DNA from: Laguncularia racemosa
Taxonomy: Eukaryota > Streptophyta > Magnoliopsida > Myrtales > Combretaceae
Length of the DNA stretch: 64,000 bases
Assembly: GCA_037954665.1 (NCBI GenBank)
Contig: JBBMOL010000013.1
Location: 2,976,001-3,040,000, forward strand
Direction: 5' to 3'
Both the position numbers and the translations under genes were made by a program. Positions 47,301 to 59,909 of the stretch are shown in pieces (positions within the stretch are counted from its first letter, which is position 1; each line of letters opens with the position of its first letter). A model generated the notes under the pieces. The model did not search any database. It was not told the origin of the DNA and saw only the letters and a list, made by a program, of their open reading frames with translations.

Positions 47301-50300
47301 TACTTAAATACTCCTCCTTTTAAACTTTATTTTATTTAATTTTTCTGCATTTTACAATATCCAACTTTATGACTACTAATCTTTGATTTCATTAATACAC
47401 AAATGAGCCATTAGCTTGATTATTTTATGGTATATTTGAAGTAAATTGTTTCTATAAATACTCTATAAGCTATTTTAGTTACCTGCCACATGAGAAAAAC
47501 CACTCCAAATAAAAAAAGGGACAAAATAATCAAGCAAGTAGTTGATTTCATTATCAACTAAATAATTGTTAACACTTGTAGAGCTAATAGATCAAGAAGA
47601 ATCAATCAAACTCAAGCGTGAGAATGGAGGAGCTATACTTATCATATTTAAATTAAAATTATAATATATATATTATTTATATAAATTTTGCAAGTAATAC
47701 AATATTTTTAATATTTAATAAAAATTATTATTAATATAATTAGTGAATAAGGCCGAAATATTTGTAATATTAATGTAATTTTTATTTATGATATACTTAT
47801 TAATAAATAAATAGCAAATTAAGATAATTTAGTTAGTTTATTATAATTTAATAATGAATGAAATTTAATGCTATTAGTTAATATGAAAAAAAAAATAAAA
47901 GAAAGAAGTAAAAAGAGAATACTATTAAAGTAATAAATACAACTTAAGAAAAACTAAAATAACCATTATAAGAATTGAACCCATAATCTCAAATGTGAAA
48001 AATTTTTATATTTATGATTAAACTATACATTATATTTTATTAATAATTACTCTTAAAATATACATATCATATATATAATTTTTATTTTTAGAAAAAATTT
48101 CATAATTAATTATAATTATATACCAGTGATCGTTTCTTTGCAACAAAAGTTTGAATTTTTGAAGTGTGAAGTTAGGATGGACGATATAATCGAAGCAACA
48201 ATCCATTATTTGGTAAGAAAGTGGAGGATAAATACCATTATTCGGTGAACTGAATTCAGTTCAAAGTCGTAGTTATTTTGAGGACAAAATGGTCCAAATC
48301 GGAGAGACAACGATGTATTTGGAGCAAAAATCTAATATTCGAGTGATTGAGAAGTTTTTCGTTATTATCGTTTTGGACTAAAATACATGAACCTTATCAA
48401 GAATGGTTCTATTATTATTATTATTATTTTCCTTCTTAAGCTGTGGAGAGAACATGGGAGTGGTGCTAGCAATTTATATTACCAAATCGAATTTGTGTCT
48501 TTAAATTGTGTCCAATTTATACAAGTATAAAAAAATATATATAATTGAATAAAAATAATAAATAATCAAATTATAATATAATCATATTTATTTGTATCAT
48601 AATCGTGTTTTTTTTTTTTATCATATATCATGTCATTTCTCATGTTTTTTCTCTATAATCTATTCTTAATCATGTTTATTAGTTTTTTCCATATCTATCT
48701 TTAAAAGTTTTTCTTCAATATACTACTTGTCCATATTCTCCAAGGTATATTACTTTAATTTTTTTTTCTTGGTTACTAACATGCCTAATGTAAAGGGTTG
48801 AATCTATTACATTAAGATATTGGGCTAGGGATCATTGCATATTTAGGTTAGACTCTTTAAGCTAAATAACAGGATTCATAAAGTCTAGACCATATTTAGG
48901 ATAACTTAGGGAGATTTGGCTTGATAGGTTAGGAATAGAGATCATTTGACTGATTTATTCACTCTCAATCTTTCTTAAATAGGCTCACACTCAATAAGGC
49001 AAGCTATTGACCTTGGGCTTATTTCACAATCATCAGGATAAACTTGAATGGGTAAGCTCAATTTTGTCCATCGATCATCAATGTGCTAATAGATATCATT
49101 TGACTAAAGAGTTCATAAACACCCAATCATGTCTCCTCATTTGTCACTTTGAGAAGCTTTAAGAGATCAAAGAAACAGTGTAATCCTATGAACTTTGATC
49201 TTGAGTTAATACTCTCAAGAACAGCGAGAGATTGTTTGTTCCTCATCCATACCATTTCCTCCCAAGTCCTTTGTTTAAATGCCATTCAGGTTTCACTTTT
49301 CTGAGGTCACAAATAGCATGATATTTATGTGGTGATCCATGTGACAACATTGCACAAAACCCCCCATCTACACCTAACAATATGGATAGTCTTTCTTATA
49401 TGTATTTTATCCATATTTATACAAGGATTTGAAGTTTGGAAAATTATTTGATATGTATATAATTTGTTTCAATCCAAATATGATGATGTTTGGATTTTTT
49501 TTTTTAAATATCTTGTCATAATTACGTGGTTTGAAAACAATGCCAAAATAATAGAAAAAGACAAACCAAAAAGGCACATTTAATTGTTGTTCAATAGTGT
49601 TTATCAAGACTATCATTAAATATTTTGTTTAAATTGTCTATTTTTTGTTTGTATCATATCAATATTTGATTTGCATCTAATATTCGTTTGTTTGAAATTG
49701 GACGTTTAGGTAATTGTCTAATATATGTATGATCTATTTCTATTTAAATAAGGATTTAGTTTTTTAATAAATATATATATGTAATTTTCACCTTGAGCTT
49801 CTTCTTTTTTCCATATATTTTGAGTCAAACACTCAAATTTGAGTAGACACCAAACATATATTAAACTAACAAGAAAAAAATTGAGTTGAACACACCCTAA
49901 ATCTATATAATACTATAGGCAATAACCCTCTTCGCTACTTGCATTTAGTTCATTAGAATGGGATTTCCATTCTACCTTTATTATTATGAAATAATTATTT
50001 TTGTTATTTGATTTACAAAAAAAAATTATACCATAATCTATATAATGTGAAATAAATAAAGAAATTTCATTCCTTTTCCTTAATAGATAAATCGATATTC
50101 CTTATATTATATAATTTTTATTTTAAAAATACCTTAATCATGGAATAAAATGACACCAAAAAAATTGTTATTCCTTTTCTAACTTTATTCTATCTCAATA
50201 AACCAAACATAATGTCTACTTCCAATTCTTCTTATAATTTTTTGTTGCCGGTGGATGTACATAATGCCAAGATAAAAGACATGTTCTTGTTCAATTTGAG

Positions 50301-51065
50301 CTATTGATCAACGAGAGATCTAGTATATTCTTGTAGATTTGTTTTATTTTTTTGTTTTTAGTATAAGTACATACAGATAATTCTTTTATAGTTTTGAGCT
50401 TTTGTACTCATTTATATTTCGCTTTAAAAACATTTTTATTATTAATGCATTGCATACTCTTACCGGTTAATAGTAAAACCAAACAAAAAGGGAGAAGGAT
50501 AGTTATAAATATTTTCTAAACTATTATAATGTGCTTATACTTTTACCTAGTTTGATTATACAACTAACTATGGAATAGTCATATAAAATTGCAACATAAT
50601 ATATTTTTGTATAATTAAATATTAAAATATACCCTATTGTTATAACAAAATTTGCAACCATATATTATGTGACAATTTTTTAAATAAATTTATAGTTTTT
50701 GCTTATAGATATACTTTAAACTATCTTGGGATTCAAAACTACTAGTATTATTAACATATGTCATTAATTTTTATCTTTTACATTTTTCATAATTAGTTTT
50801 ATATATTCCCATTTCTTGATTAATGCTGCCAAAAATCAATTATTTTATATTCCAAATTTTCTACATTAAATAACATATGAGATGAAAAAAATTTCGTGTC
50901 CATTATAATTGTTGTTACTTATTTTTATTCCAAGCTTTTCCTATAATCAAACTTATAATCTCACCAAAAATTGTGTTTTTGATTTTCTTAACATCTTTCT
51001 AGTCATTATCACATATATCAACTCGTGCATATAAAGGCCCTTAAGCATCACCAAACTATGCAGAC
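47301..51065. other. gene-free AT-rich stretch
   Basis: No coding sequence seen. 47640-48120 is very AT-rich. 48120-48420 and 48770-49400 are of more normal composition but give no recognisable protein. 49920-50230 (TTCATTAGAATGGGATTTCCATTC ... AACCAAACATAATG) looks like a decayed MITE. Confidence 0.3.
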
Positions 51066-51070
51066 AATTG

Positions 51071-51513
51071 TGATGTCTATATATGATTTATCATGGCGAA
51101 AACTTGACGCAGCGTAGAAAGCGTAACAGCACGAGACCAATTCTCGGATTGGATTTCAAGGATAAACAAGGAATAATCTTAAATTATTCCTTAAAACTCT
51201 CAATTGCGCACAATTGAAGAAACAGAAAAAACTCTCTCCAAGTGTTTGTAATTCAATAGATGATAAAAGATAACCCTAATAATGACCTAGGAAACTATAT
51301 ATAGTCTTTAGGGAAACAAATAAAAAAAGAAATAACAAATTACAATGAAAATTCATGAAATAAAACAATTAAAATAAAGGCCGACATGCTAACAAAGAAG
51401 GTCGGCGGCCTTGAATGCCAGCCTTAACGTCGGTGTTTCCGACACCAGCTCAAGCCGGCCTTCCTTCTACGCCGGTTCAAAGCCGGCAGCTCTTCTGCCC
51501 ATCATCCGATTCA
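51071..51513 (-). repeat. 3' LTR of the interrupted Ty3/gypsy element
   Basis: About 443 bp, minus-strand start TGAATCGGATGATGGG directly after the PPT, end ...TAGACATCA. A TATA-like CTATATATAG lies near 51292. The 5' end is fixed by the PPT; the 3' end (51071) is the best TG/CA choice, as the partner LTR is outside the window. Confidence 0.5.
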
Positions 51514-51533
51514 CTTCCGCCTTCCCTTTTTTA
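51514..51533 (-). other. polypurine tract of the Ty3/gypsy element
   Basis: The minus strand reads TAAAAAAGGGAAGGCGGAAG immediately before the LTR start TGAATCGG and overlaps the last bases of the polyprotein frame. Confidence 0.7.
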
Positions 51534-53594
51534 ACCTTGACCGAGTCCATTTTGCGTAAATAAATCCAAAGCTACGATGTCTACATCATCCTCTCTCACC
51601 AATGAAGAACTCGACCTCGAATTCTCTTCCGGATATAAAGGTTCGTCATCGGGATAGAATAGATATAAATCAGCTACATTGAAGGTCTTCGAAATCTTCA
51701 TGCTTTCAAGAAGCCCGACCACATACGCATTATCATTTATCTTTGCAACAATCTTGTAAGAACCATACTTCTTTGGTTGCCATTTACTATAAGTGCCCAC
51801 AGGAAAACGTTCTTTCCTTAAGAACACCATCACCTGATCTCCCACTTCAAAGAGCTTTTCCCTCCTATGCTTGTCTGCAGCTTCCTTATACTTCTCATTA
51901 GCTTTCTCAATCTTCTCTTTCACTTCAGATGCAATCATTTGATGTTGTTTAGCCATGTGTCATGCAGCTACATTGAACTCCACACCTTTAGGCAACTGAG
52001 CTAAATCCAATGTGTGAGATGGCGCTTTTGTATAGACCATTGAAAAAAGAGAGTTCCGAGTAGTTCTATGTATGGAACTGTTGTAAGCAAACTCAGCTTG
52101 AGAAAGTGCTAAATCCCATTGTCTTGGCTTCTCTCCACAAATGCTTCGTATTAAATTGCCAAGAGTCCTGTTCGTCACCTCCGTCTGCCCATCAGTTTGA
52201 GGGTGAGCTGTACTACTAAAACTGAGTGAGGAATCAAACATGTACCATAGTGTCTTCTAGAAATGGCTAAGAAACTTGGTATCCCTATCTGATGTAATAG
52301 ACTTGGGAACCCCATGCAGCCTGACCACCTCCTTAAAGAATAACCTGGCAACACCCTGTGCATCAACTGACTTCTTATAAGGAATAAAGTGAGTCATCTT
52401 GGATAACCTATCTATAACCACAAAAATAGTGTCAGCACCTCGTTGGGTACGAGGGAAACCTAAAATGAAATCCATAGATAGATCCTCCCAGATATTCTCA
52501 AGTACTGGTAGTGGAGTGTACAACCCAGTATTCTGAGAATGTCCCTTAGATGTCTGACAGATGTAACACCTTTGCACAATCCTCCCCACATCTCTTCTCA
52601 GTTGAGGCTAATGATATCTTGCAGCCACTGCTGCCAAAGTCTTATCTGGCCCCAGATGTCCTGCTAATCCTCTTCCATGTAGATCTCTAATCAACTTTTC
52701 CCTCAGAGATGATTCAGGGATACAAAGTTGATTTCCTTTCATTAAATAACCCTCTATGATATAATAATCATCACTGAGCTCCTGATCAAGACACTTCATC
52801 CATATTTTCTCGAAATCCACATCCTCCTCATATAGTTCTTTCATCTACTCAAAACCTACCACCTCAGCCCTCATGGTGATCAATAAATCAGCTCTCCTAC
52901 TCAATGCGTCCGCCACCTTATTTTGAACTCCAGATTTATGCATCAAGCGGAATGGAAACTTATGTAGAAATTGGATCCATCTAGCATGCATATCTTTACA
53001 GATGCATGTCTGACTATTCAGATGTTTTAGAGCAACACAATCTGAATACAGGATAAATTCTTTCCTTACTAAATAATGCTCCCACATCCTTAGAGCTCTA
53101 ACCATGGAATAGAACTCTTTATCATAAGTAGACCAACTCCTCCTAGCTTCACATAGCTTTTCACTATGGAAGGCTACAAGTCTCTTCTCCTGAGATAACA
53201 CTGCTCCAATGCCTACCCCACTGGCATCACAATCTACCTCAAATAATTTGTCAAAGTCTGGTAACGCCAACACTGGCGCACTACATAATCTCTCCTTTAA
53301 CACAACAAACCCAGACTCAGCTTCTTCACCCCACTGAAACTTCCCCTTTTTCAGGCACTCAGTTAATGGGGCAGTGACAGTACTGAAATGCCATATAAAG
53401 CGCCTATAAAACCCTACCAACCCCAAAAAGCTCCTCAACTCAATCACCGTCTTGGGAGTAGGCCATTCTCTAATAGCCCTTACTTTTTCCTCATTCACCG
53501 TTATCCCCTCACTACTCACTATAAAACCCAAGAATAGCAACTTCTTTGACATAAATATGCACTTCTTAAGATTGGCATAAAGCTTATTCTCCTT
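51531..53594 (-). pseudogene. Ty3/gypsy pol relic: RT end, RNase H, integrase
   Basis: One continuous minus frame of about 690 codons, interrupted by four in-frame stops (52845-52847 TAG, 52608-52610 TAG, 52257-52259 TAG, 51960-51962 TGA) and no frameshift. Order: RT C-terminal part (NKLYANLKKC, FLGFIVSSEG, WPTPKT); RNase H with its acidic residues in CDASGVGIGAVL, STYDKEF, YSDCVAL and NKVADALSRR; integrase zinc finger (HGRGLAGH ... CYICQ); integrase core Asp/Asp/Glu in LSMDFILG, ITSDRDTKF and GQTEVTNRTLG; and a C-terminal domain (VGDQVMVFLRKERFPVGTY, KTFNVADL). No clear chromodomain, so the lineage is left open. Its 5' part, with the YxDD box, is cut off at 53594 by the Ogre insertion. Confidence 0.93.
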
Positions 53595-54993
53595 TGTCGA
53601 GTCTAATTTTTGAATTCCCATTCCTAATCCGATCTAAACTAGACCCTATGCTCATCTAATCTAGATCCTCGACTTGAGTTAGGAATTTCGTTTAATTTTT
53701 TGGAGTCGCCACCCAACTGTTTGTTGGGAAAATTGAATTAAGACTAAAGGAGCGGATTAGTCTTAATTTGGACCACTAGTCGTCGTTCTTTCCTCTTCTC
53801 GTTTTTGTGAAAAGAGGAAAAGGGAAAACCAGAGCTTCTAAGTCCGGAGGCTAACCTATTAAAACCTTTACGGTTACCACCTAATCTCCCAAAATTGTTT
53901 ATCTTTAGAAATGTGTTTCATTTGTGTTTCTGTTACTTTTTATTATGTTTGAGAATTATTTTGAGAAAATGATTTTTCATTCATTTTATGGGTTGACCCG
54001 AATGGGTGCCTACGTACCTGCTACTCAGGATCAAACAAGCCGTAGTTCGCTTTTCTGAAAAATTTAGATTTGTTGGTGAATTTTAATTTTGCAAACTCTT
54101 TTGATTTATGTTCTTAACATTTTTGGGATTTTTCTAAAACTTCTGAGCCTAAACTTTGAATTTGATTTTTTTGAAAATGATTTTGAGGGAAAACATCAAT
54201 TTTGAGTTTATTTGAAGAAAATGGTTTTTTCTAAGTGTTAAAACTTAATTTTTCTTCTATTTTCATAATTTTTATTTTTTTTAATTTTTATGATTTTTGT
54301 GATTTTTTATAAGTTTTTTGTGATTTTTATAATTTTTTGTAATTTTTATGCTAGAACATTTTATCCTAAGTTATTATCTATCCTATTTTGAAATCTAAAG
54401 TTTTATTATTATTTTTCCTAATTTTTTTATTATTTTATTCTATTTTTTATTCTTTTATATTTTTTTACATTTTATTTATTTTATATTTTTTTTTACATTT
54501 TTCTTAATTCTAGAAAAATCTAATTTCTACATTTTTCCTATTTATTGAAAATATAAACAAATAAATAAATAAATGGCTAACAAAATAATAATAATAAATA
54601 ACAAATTCGGAATAAATAAATAAACCAAATAAATTAATTAAATAAAATAAAAAAAATCCGAAAAGATCCGACTTACCTGGATCCGGGTCGCTACGCGGGT
54701 CGGGTCGGATCGAATCGGGTCGGATCGGTCGGAGACGGCGGCGGGGTTGGCTCGTTCACGGCGTTCTGGCGGTCGTTTGCGGCGGGTGAAGTGTCGAATC
54801 CTAGCTTCTTGAGGGTGCTGAATCCGATGGTGGTGGTGGCTTACTCCCAGATCGCCTCCTAGCGGTTGCTCCAACTCCGATCGATGGTCTCGGCTTCAAG
54901 TTCCTCCGGCGTACTCCGATTCACTCCTTTCTCTCTCTTTCTCTCACTTTTTCTTCGTGTTTCTTCGTGCTCTGGCTTCCTCCTGTTCTCCTC

Positions 54994-55001
54994 TATTTAT
55001 A
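54994..55001 (-). promoter_or_regulatory. TATA box of the 3' LTR
   Basis: TATAAATA on the minus strand in the context GCCTATAAATAGAGG, matching the solo LTR at 45626-45633 and the 5' LTR at 63360-63367. Confidence 0.75.
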
Positions 55002-55345
55002 GGCACCTCGAACTCCTCTTGGATAAGCTCGAATCGGCCGATTTAGATAAACCCATATTTTTCCGTTTCTTATATTCGATTTTATCCTGGCGATTTGATG
55101 TTAATCTCTTGTGTTCCTTTGGTTTATCTGATGGATTTGGCCTTATCTCGACTTTAATCTAGAAGATTAAAAAGAAAACGGCCGATTTCGCCTTCGTCGG
55201 ACTTCTGTCGGATTTTTTCCTCCGACTGGGCTCGCGAAGAAGACGATCACGCGCGACGCGCGTGACTTCCCTCGGCCAATCACATGCTGCCACGTGGCAG
55301 CTCCAGGGAAAAGAACGAAAAAATTTTTGCCGAGCGCCTGCGGGG

Positions 55346-55412
55346 GGATTCGAACTCGCGACCTTCAGCCTTCAAACGGTTCCCATGCGCACACACGAGC
55401 CAGCTGAGCTGG
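55346..55412 (-). other. tRNA-like A-box/B-box module in the 3' LTR
   Basis: On the minus strand, CCAGCTCAGCTGGC (55412-55399) resembles an A box and GAGTTCGAATCC (55357-55346) a B box, 294 nt from the LTR start. It is repeated identically in the 5' LTR (63778-63712) apart from one A/C change between the boxes. It may come from an ancestral tRNA-derived SINE. Confidence 0.7.
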
Positions 55413-55706
55413 CCCAATTTCCCGATTTTATTTACATCGCAAATTGTACATATGCAATGCAATTTTTTTTATTTTTTTTTGTATTTTTTGAAATTTCAAA
55501 AATTTGTAAAAATTATTTATTATTCATTATTGCTATTTCTAAAATCATTTTTCAAAATTGAAGTGTTTTCCTATTTTATTTTCATTTTTTTGAATATTTT
55601 TATTATTTATGCTAAATTAAGGAAAAATTGGGAAAAATTAGGAAAAATTGAAAATTGATTATTATTGAAAATTATTGATTCCTAAGGCAAAAATGGGGTG
55701 TTTACA

Positions 55707-55719
55707 GCTGCCCCTCTTT
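55707..55719 (-). other. polypurine tract of the Ogre-like element
   Basis: The minus strand reads AAAGAGGGGCAGC directly before the LTR start TGTAAACACC, a form typical of Ogre-lineage elements. Confidence 0.85.
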
Positions 55720-56029
55720 GTAGTAAAGTTTGAAAAACTTAACTACAAAGACAAACAAAAGACGCCATTTTTGGCCTCCTAAATTAGGTTTTGGTAGGAA
55801 AATGCCCCAAGAGCTGATAATCCTACGATTTGAATATGTTCCAAATGATTCAAGGTAATGTTCCTTCTCCAAAAAGTGCTTTATGAGCTAACTAATTGGC
55901 GACAGGACATATCTCAAGCTTTGAGTAGAAATGTATGAGAAATGATGATAGGAAGCGTCTTATCAGACTTGCAACCTTGGAAAGAAATATGACCGAAAAG
56001 TGCCCCGAGAGCTGACTAATCGGGAGGGT
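55720..56029 (-). other. non-coding 3' region of the Ogre-like element
   Basis: No frame. Degenerate copies of the array motif already appear here: GCCCCAAGAGCTGATAATCC near 55804 and GTGCCCCGAGAGCTGACTAATC near 55999. They look like the source from which the array to the right was amplified. Confidence 0.55.
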
Positions 56030-57715
56030 TTAGGAAAGTGCCCCTCATGGGCTGACTAACCTTTGATAAAATGCCTCGAAAAGTGCCCCCTATGGGCTAA
56101 CCTTGAGGTAGAAAGTTTTAGGAAAGGCCCCCCTATGGGCTGCCTAACCTAAAATGGAAACTTGCCTCAAAAAGTGCCCCCTATGGGCTGACCATGAGGA
56201 CAAGGTTTTTAGGAAAGGGCCCCTTATGGGCTGCCTAACCTAGGATTGAGAATTTGCCTCAGAAAGTGCCCCCTATGGGCTGACCATGAGGACAAGGTTT
56301 TTAGGAAAGGGCCCCCTATGGGCTGCCTAACCTAGAATGGAAACTTGCCTAAAAAAGTGCCCCCTATGGGCTGACCATGAGGACAAGGTTTTTAGGAAAG
56401 GGCCCCCTATGGGCTGCCTAACCTAGGATTGAGAATTTGCCTCAGAAAGTGCCCCCTATGGGCTGACCATGAGGACAAGGTTTTTAGGAAAGGGCCCCCT
56501 ATGGGCTGCCTAACCTGGAATTGAAGATTTGCCTCAAAAAGTGCCCCTTATGGGCTGACCATGAGGACAAGGTTTTTAGGAAAGGGCCCCCTATGGGCTG
56601 CCTAACCTGGAATTGAAGATTTGCCTCAAAAAGTGCCCCTTATGGGCTGACCATGAGGTAGAAAGTTTTAGGAAAGGGCCCCCTATGGGCTGCCTAACCT
56701 AGAATGGAAATTTGCCTCAAAAAGTGCCCCCTATGGGCTGACCATGAGGACAAGGTTTTTAGGAAAGGGCCCCCTATGGGCTGCCTAACCTAGGATTGAG
56801 AATTTGCCTCAGAAAGTGCCCCCTATGGGCTGACCATGAGGACAAGGTTTTTAGGAAAGGGCCCCCTATGGGCTGCCTAACCTGGAATTGAAGATTTGCC
56901 TCAAAAAGTGCCCCTTATGGGCTGACCATGAGGTAGAAAGTTTTAGGAAAGGGCCCCCTATGGGCTGCCTAACCTAGAATTGAAATTTGCCTCAAAAAGT
57001 GCCCCCTATGGGCTGACCATGAGGACAAGGTTTTTAGGAAAGGGCCCCCTATGGGCTGCCTAACCTAAGATTGAGAATTTGCCTCAGAAAGTGCCCCCTA
57101 TGGGCTGACCATGAGGACAAGGTTTTTAGGAAAGGGCCCCCTATGGGCTGCCTAACCTTGAATTAGACTTGTCTCAAAAAGTGCCCCCTATAGGCTGACC
57201 CTGAGAACAAGGTTTTTAGGAAAGGGCCCCCTATGGACTGCCTAACTTTGAATTAGACTTGTCTCAAAAAGTGCCCCCTATGGGCTGACCATGAGAACAA
57301 GGTTTTTAGGAAAGGGCCCCCTATGGGCTGCCTAACCTAGAATTGAAATTTGCCTCAAAAAGTGCCCCTTATGGGCTGACCATGAGGACAAGGTTTTTTT
57401 AGGAAAGGGCCCCCTATGGGCTGCCTAACCTGGAATGGAAAGTTTTAGGAAAGGGCCCCCTATGGGCTGCCTAACCTAGAATGGAAATTTGCCTCAAAAA
57501 GTGCCCCCTATGGGCTGACCATGAGGACAAGGTTTTTAGGAAAGGGCCCCCTATGGGCTGCCTAACCTGGAATGGAAAGTTTTAGGAAAGGGCCCCCTAT
57601 GGGCTGCCTAACCTAGAATGGAAAGTTTTAGGAAAGGGCCCCCTATGGGCTGCCTAACCTAGAATGGAACTTTGCCTCAAAAAGTGCCCCCTATGGGCTG
57701 ACCCTGAGGACAAGG
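56030..57715. repeat. 92-bp satellite-like tandem array, about 18 units
   Basis: The higher-order unit is about 92 bp and has two halves (about 49 and 43 bp) that share a 15-nt core, GCCCCCTATGGGCTG. Half A continues CCTAACCT plus a variable GAAT/GATT segment; half B continues ACCATGAGGACAAGG. Some units lack half B or are shortened near 57420-57660. The core can form a small hairpin (GCCC/GGGC). The array lies in the 3' non-coding part of the Ogre-like element, where Tat/Ogre elements are known to carry variable tandem repeats. No frame runs through it. Confidence 0.93.
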
Positions 57716-57741
57716 TTTTTTTTTTTTTTTTTTTTTTTTTT
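57716..57741 (+). repeat. poly-T tract at the array border
   Basis: An uninterrupted T run of about 26 bases marks the abrupt right end of the 92-bp array. After it, single degenerate motif copies continue to about 57905. Confidence 0.9.
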
Positions 57742-59909
57742 CCGGGAAAGTGCCCATATTGGGCTGACTAACCCTTAGATTGATTTTTAGGAAAGTGCTC
57801 CAAGAGCTGACTGACCTAAATGAAAATGATGGCTAAAAAGGTGCCCCATGTGAGCTAACCTTGAGAGATCTAGGGGAGTGCCCCTCTTTGGGCTGACTAC
57901 CCCATTAAAGGAAGAATATCCTAAGTGAGAATCTTATTCATTTTTTTTTTCAATAACAATCAAATGCAAGATGACTTAAGACTTCTGAACAAGTGATAAC
58001 TAAAATTTTTCTGCAAATTTTCAAAAAATGGTCTTTTGAAACCTAAGGATAATGTGGAAAAATATTAAAGTGTTCCTTTTTTTAGTGAGCATTTCTAACA
58101 AGTAAAGAATCTGACAAGGCTCCTAAAAATACAAATAAAGGGTAAGCATTCCCTACTGCTCAATAATCACTTACTCTTTTGCCTCATTTTTCTTAGAGGT
58201 TTTGGTTTAATCCTAGAAACAAAGTGTTGTCTTAGCTTAATCAATCATCTCTTGAGGGGTTTCTTGTAATCAAGACTCATATCTTCTTCTTGGGGAACAT
58301 CAGTACTTAAGGTTAAACAATGCCAATGAGTAAATTCCCTCATTCCATTTATAACTGGATATCTTGTTTTTAATTGGTTTAATCTAAGAGGACTTCCTTA
58401 CAATCTCTCGGCTTAGATGTCACTCTTGACTTCTACTCCAAAAATTATGGTCTTTCTTGTAAGTAATACGCTTTAATCCGTTAGGACTTTTTGATACTTT
58501 GTAATGCAATTTAGGCTCTTTTGGTTATTGGTTTCAGAAAAGTATGTTAATGGTTTTTTTTTTTTTTGAAAGAATCGTCATTTCAACTTGGGTTTGTAAA
58601 TCAAGAAACTTTGAGAAAAAGAACTGGAATAGTACTTGCCCTAGCAATTTTTGCTTAAGATAAGTTATTTTCAATGATTTGGAGAAGTCTTCGAAAAGGG
58701 TAGTATATCTTTGAACTACTCTTGTATTTGGCCCTGGTATTTTTCAAGTGTTGTTGGGCTTTTTATAGGTTTAGCTACATTCTTGGCTTTTCTCATTTCT
58801 CTTCTTTTCTTTTTCTTTTCCTTCTTTTTCTTTCATTTTCATTCGTCATTTTCATTTTTTTTTTCATTCATTCTCTTTTTTCCATTTTCTTTTCTTTTCT
58901 TTTCTTTTAGGCCCAATGGTGATCATTTCATGTGGTTCGTGTGTATTTTCTAAGAATGTGGACTTCTCTTCATCTCAAATAAATTATCTACGGCTAAAAT
59001 TTTGAATTGTTGCAACTAGGGCAAGCACTATTGATGTCTCTATCTTCCCAAGTATTCCATCGTGGGGTGGTTGATGGTGAGGTTCAATTTTGAAACTCTT
59101 GTTTATCAAAGGATGATTGTGTTTAGGGTAGCAAAGATGAATGCCTAACATTATCTTGATTTAACGTATCAAATTCAAGATAGGCCTCCTTTAAGGAATG
59201 AGTCCAAAACCTCACATTAATAACACTCAACTCTCAAGTGTTTAAGGGTTAGTGTTTGGGACATGGTTTGCCTCTTGTCATCTTAAACCTTTTAAACCAA
59301 GATACCCTTCCATTTTATTAACTTTGCCTATGTTCTCCACTTCTCATGGTGTCCAAGCGATTTAGTCTTAAGACTCAAGGATTTGGAGTAGTCTTCTTTA
59401 TACCCTCATTGATAATTAACCATAGCTACTTTGAAAGTGTACTAAAAAATCTGTGTCCGGTTTAGATGACTTTTGATGGAAAGGAAACTTCAAGTGCAGC
59501 TTTTAGGATTGGAGTGTGTCGGGACGTTTTACATTTTGAGGCTAAATCAAGATATGAGGAGACCTTTTGAAGTTAATGGGGTCTTTTGTTGGTTATAGAG
59601 GTCTTTGGTTATTTAGAGCAAGTGACTATGAGCTTTAGGTTAAGCTGACCATTTAGAAGCAACTTTGAGGACCTTGAAAAGATCTCTAATTGTTAGTAAC
59701 TCTTCAATTTTCTTTCTTTCTTTATTTTTATTGGTTGTTCTTATTTTTTAGTAAATATGTAAACAAGATGCTCATACGGATACAAATATGTAAACAAGAT
59801 GCTCACACGGATGCTAAAAGCTGAAGGGTTGACAATCTGACTGACAATGTAATATTGAAACTTCAATTCTAGAGTTCAATAATCAAAATAAAAGATTACA
59901 AATAACGCT
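57742..59909 (-). other. non-coding internal region of the Ogre-like element
   Basis: About 2.2 kb with no recognisable gag or pol remains in any frame. 57742-57905 has dispersed GTGCCC...GGGCTGACT motifs. 58796-58911 is a pyrimidine run on the + strand with TTTTC repeats. 59755-59812 holds a short duplication (AATATGTAAACAAGATGCTCA twice). Confidence 0.6.

Larger units (their letters stand above)
53595..55706 (-). repeat. 3' LTR of the Ogre-like element
   Basis: 2112 bp. It contains, in sense order: the tRNA-like block (55412-55346), TATA box (55001-54994), small ORF (54874-54638), splice-donor-like CAGGTAAGTC (54680-54671), AT-rich middle, GTACGTAGGCACCC (near 54010) and an 11-nt copy of the primer-site start (TGGCGACTCCA, 53711-53701). 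Confidence 0.93.

Noticed and set aside
55262..55658. + strand frames of 99 and 124 codons over the Ogre LTR, repeated at 63650-63856
   Set aside because: They are antisense to the element and run through the tRNA-like block and poly-T tracts; a frameshift between the two copies shows no coding constraint.
56030..57715. Regular repeats resembling a CRISPR array
   Set aside because: The spacers are not unique but repeat with the array, the DNA is from a plant nucleus, and the array lies in a retroelement. It is a satellite-like tandem repeat.
58711..58953. 80-codon phenylalanine-rich frame
   Set aside because: It is a translation of a TTTTC-rich low-complexity tract.
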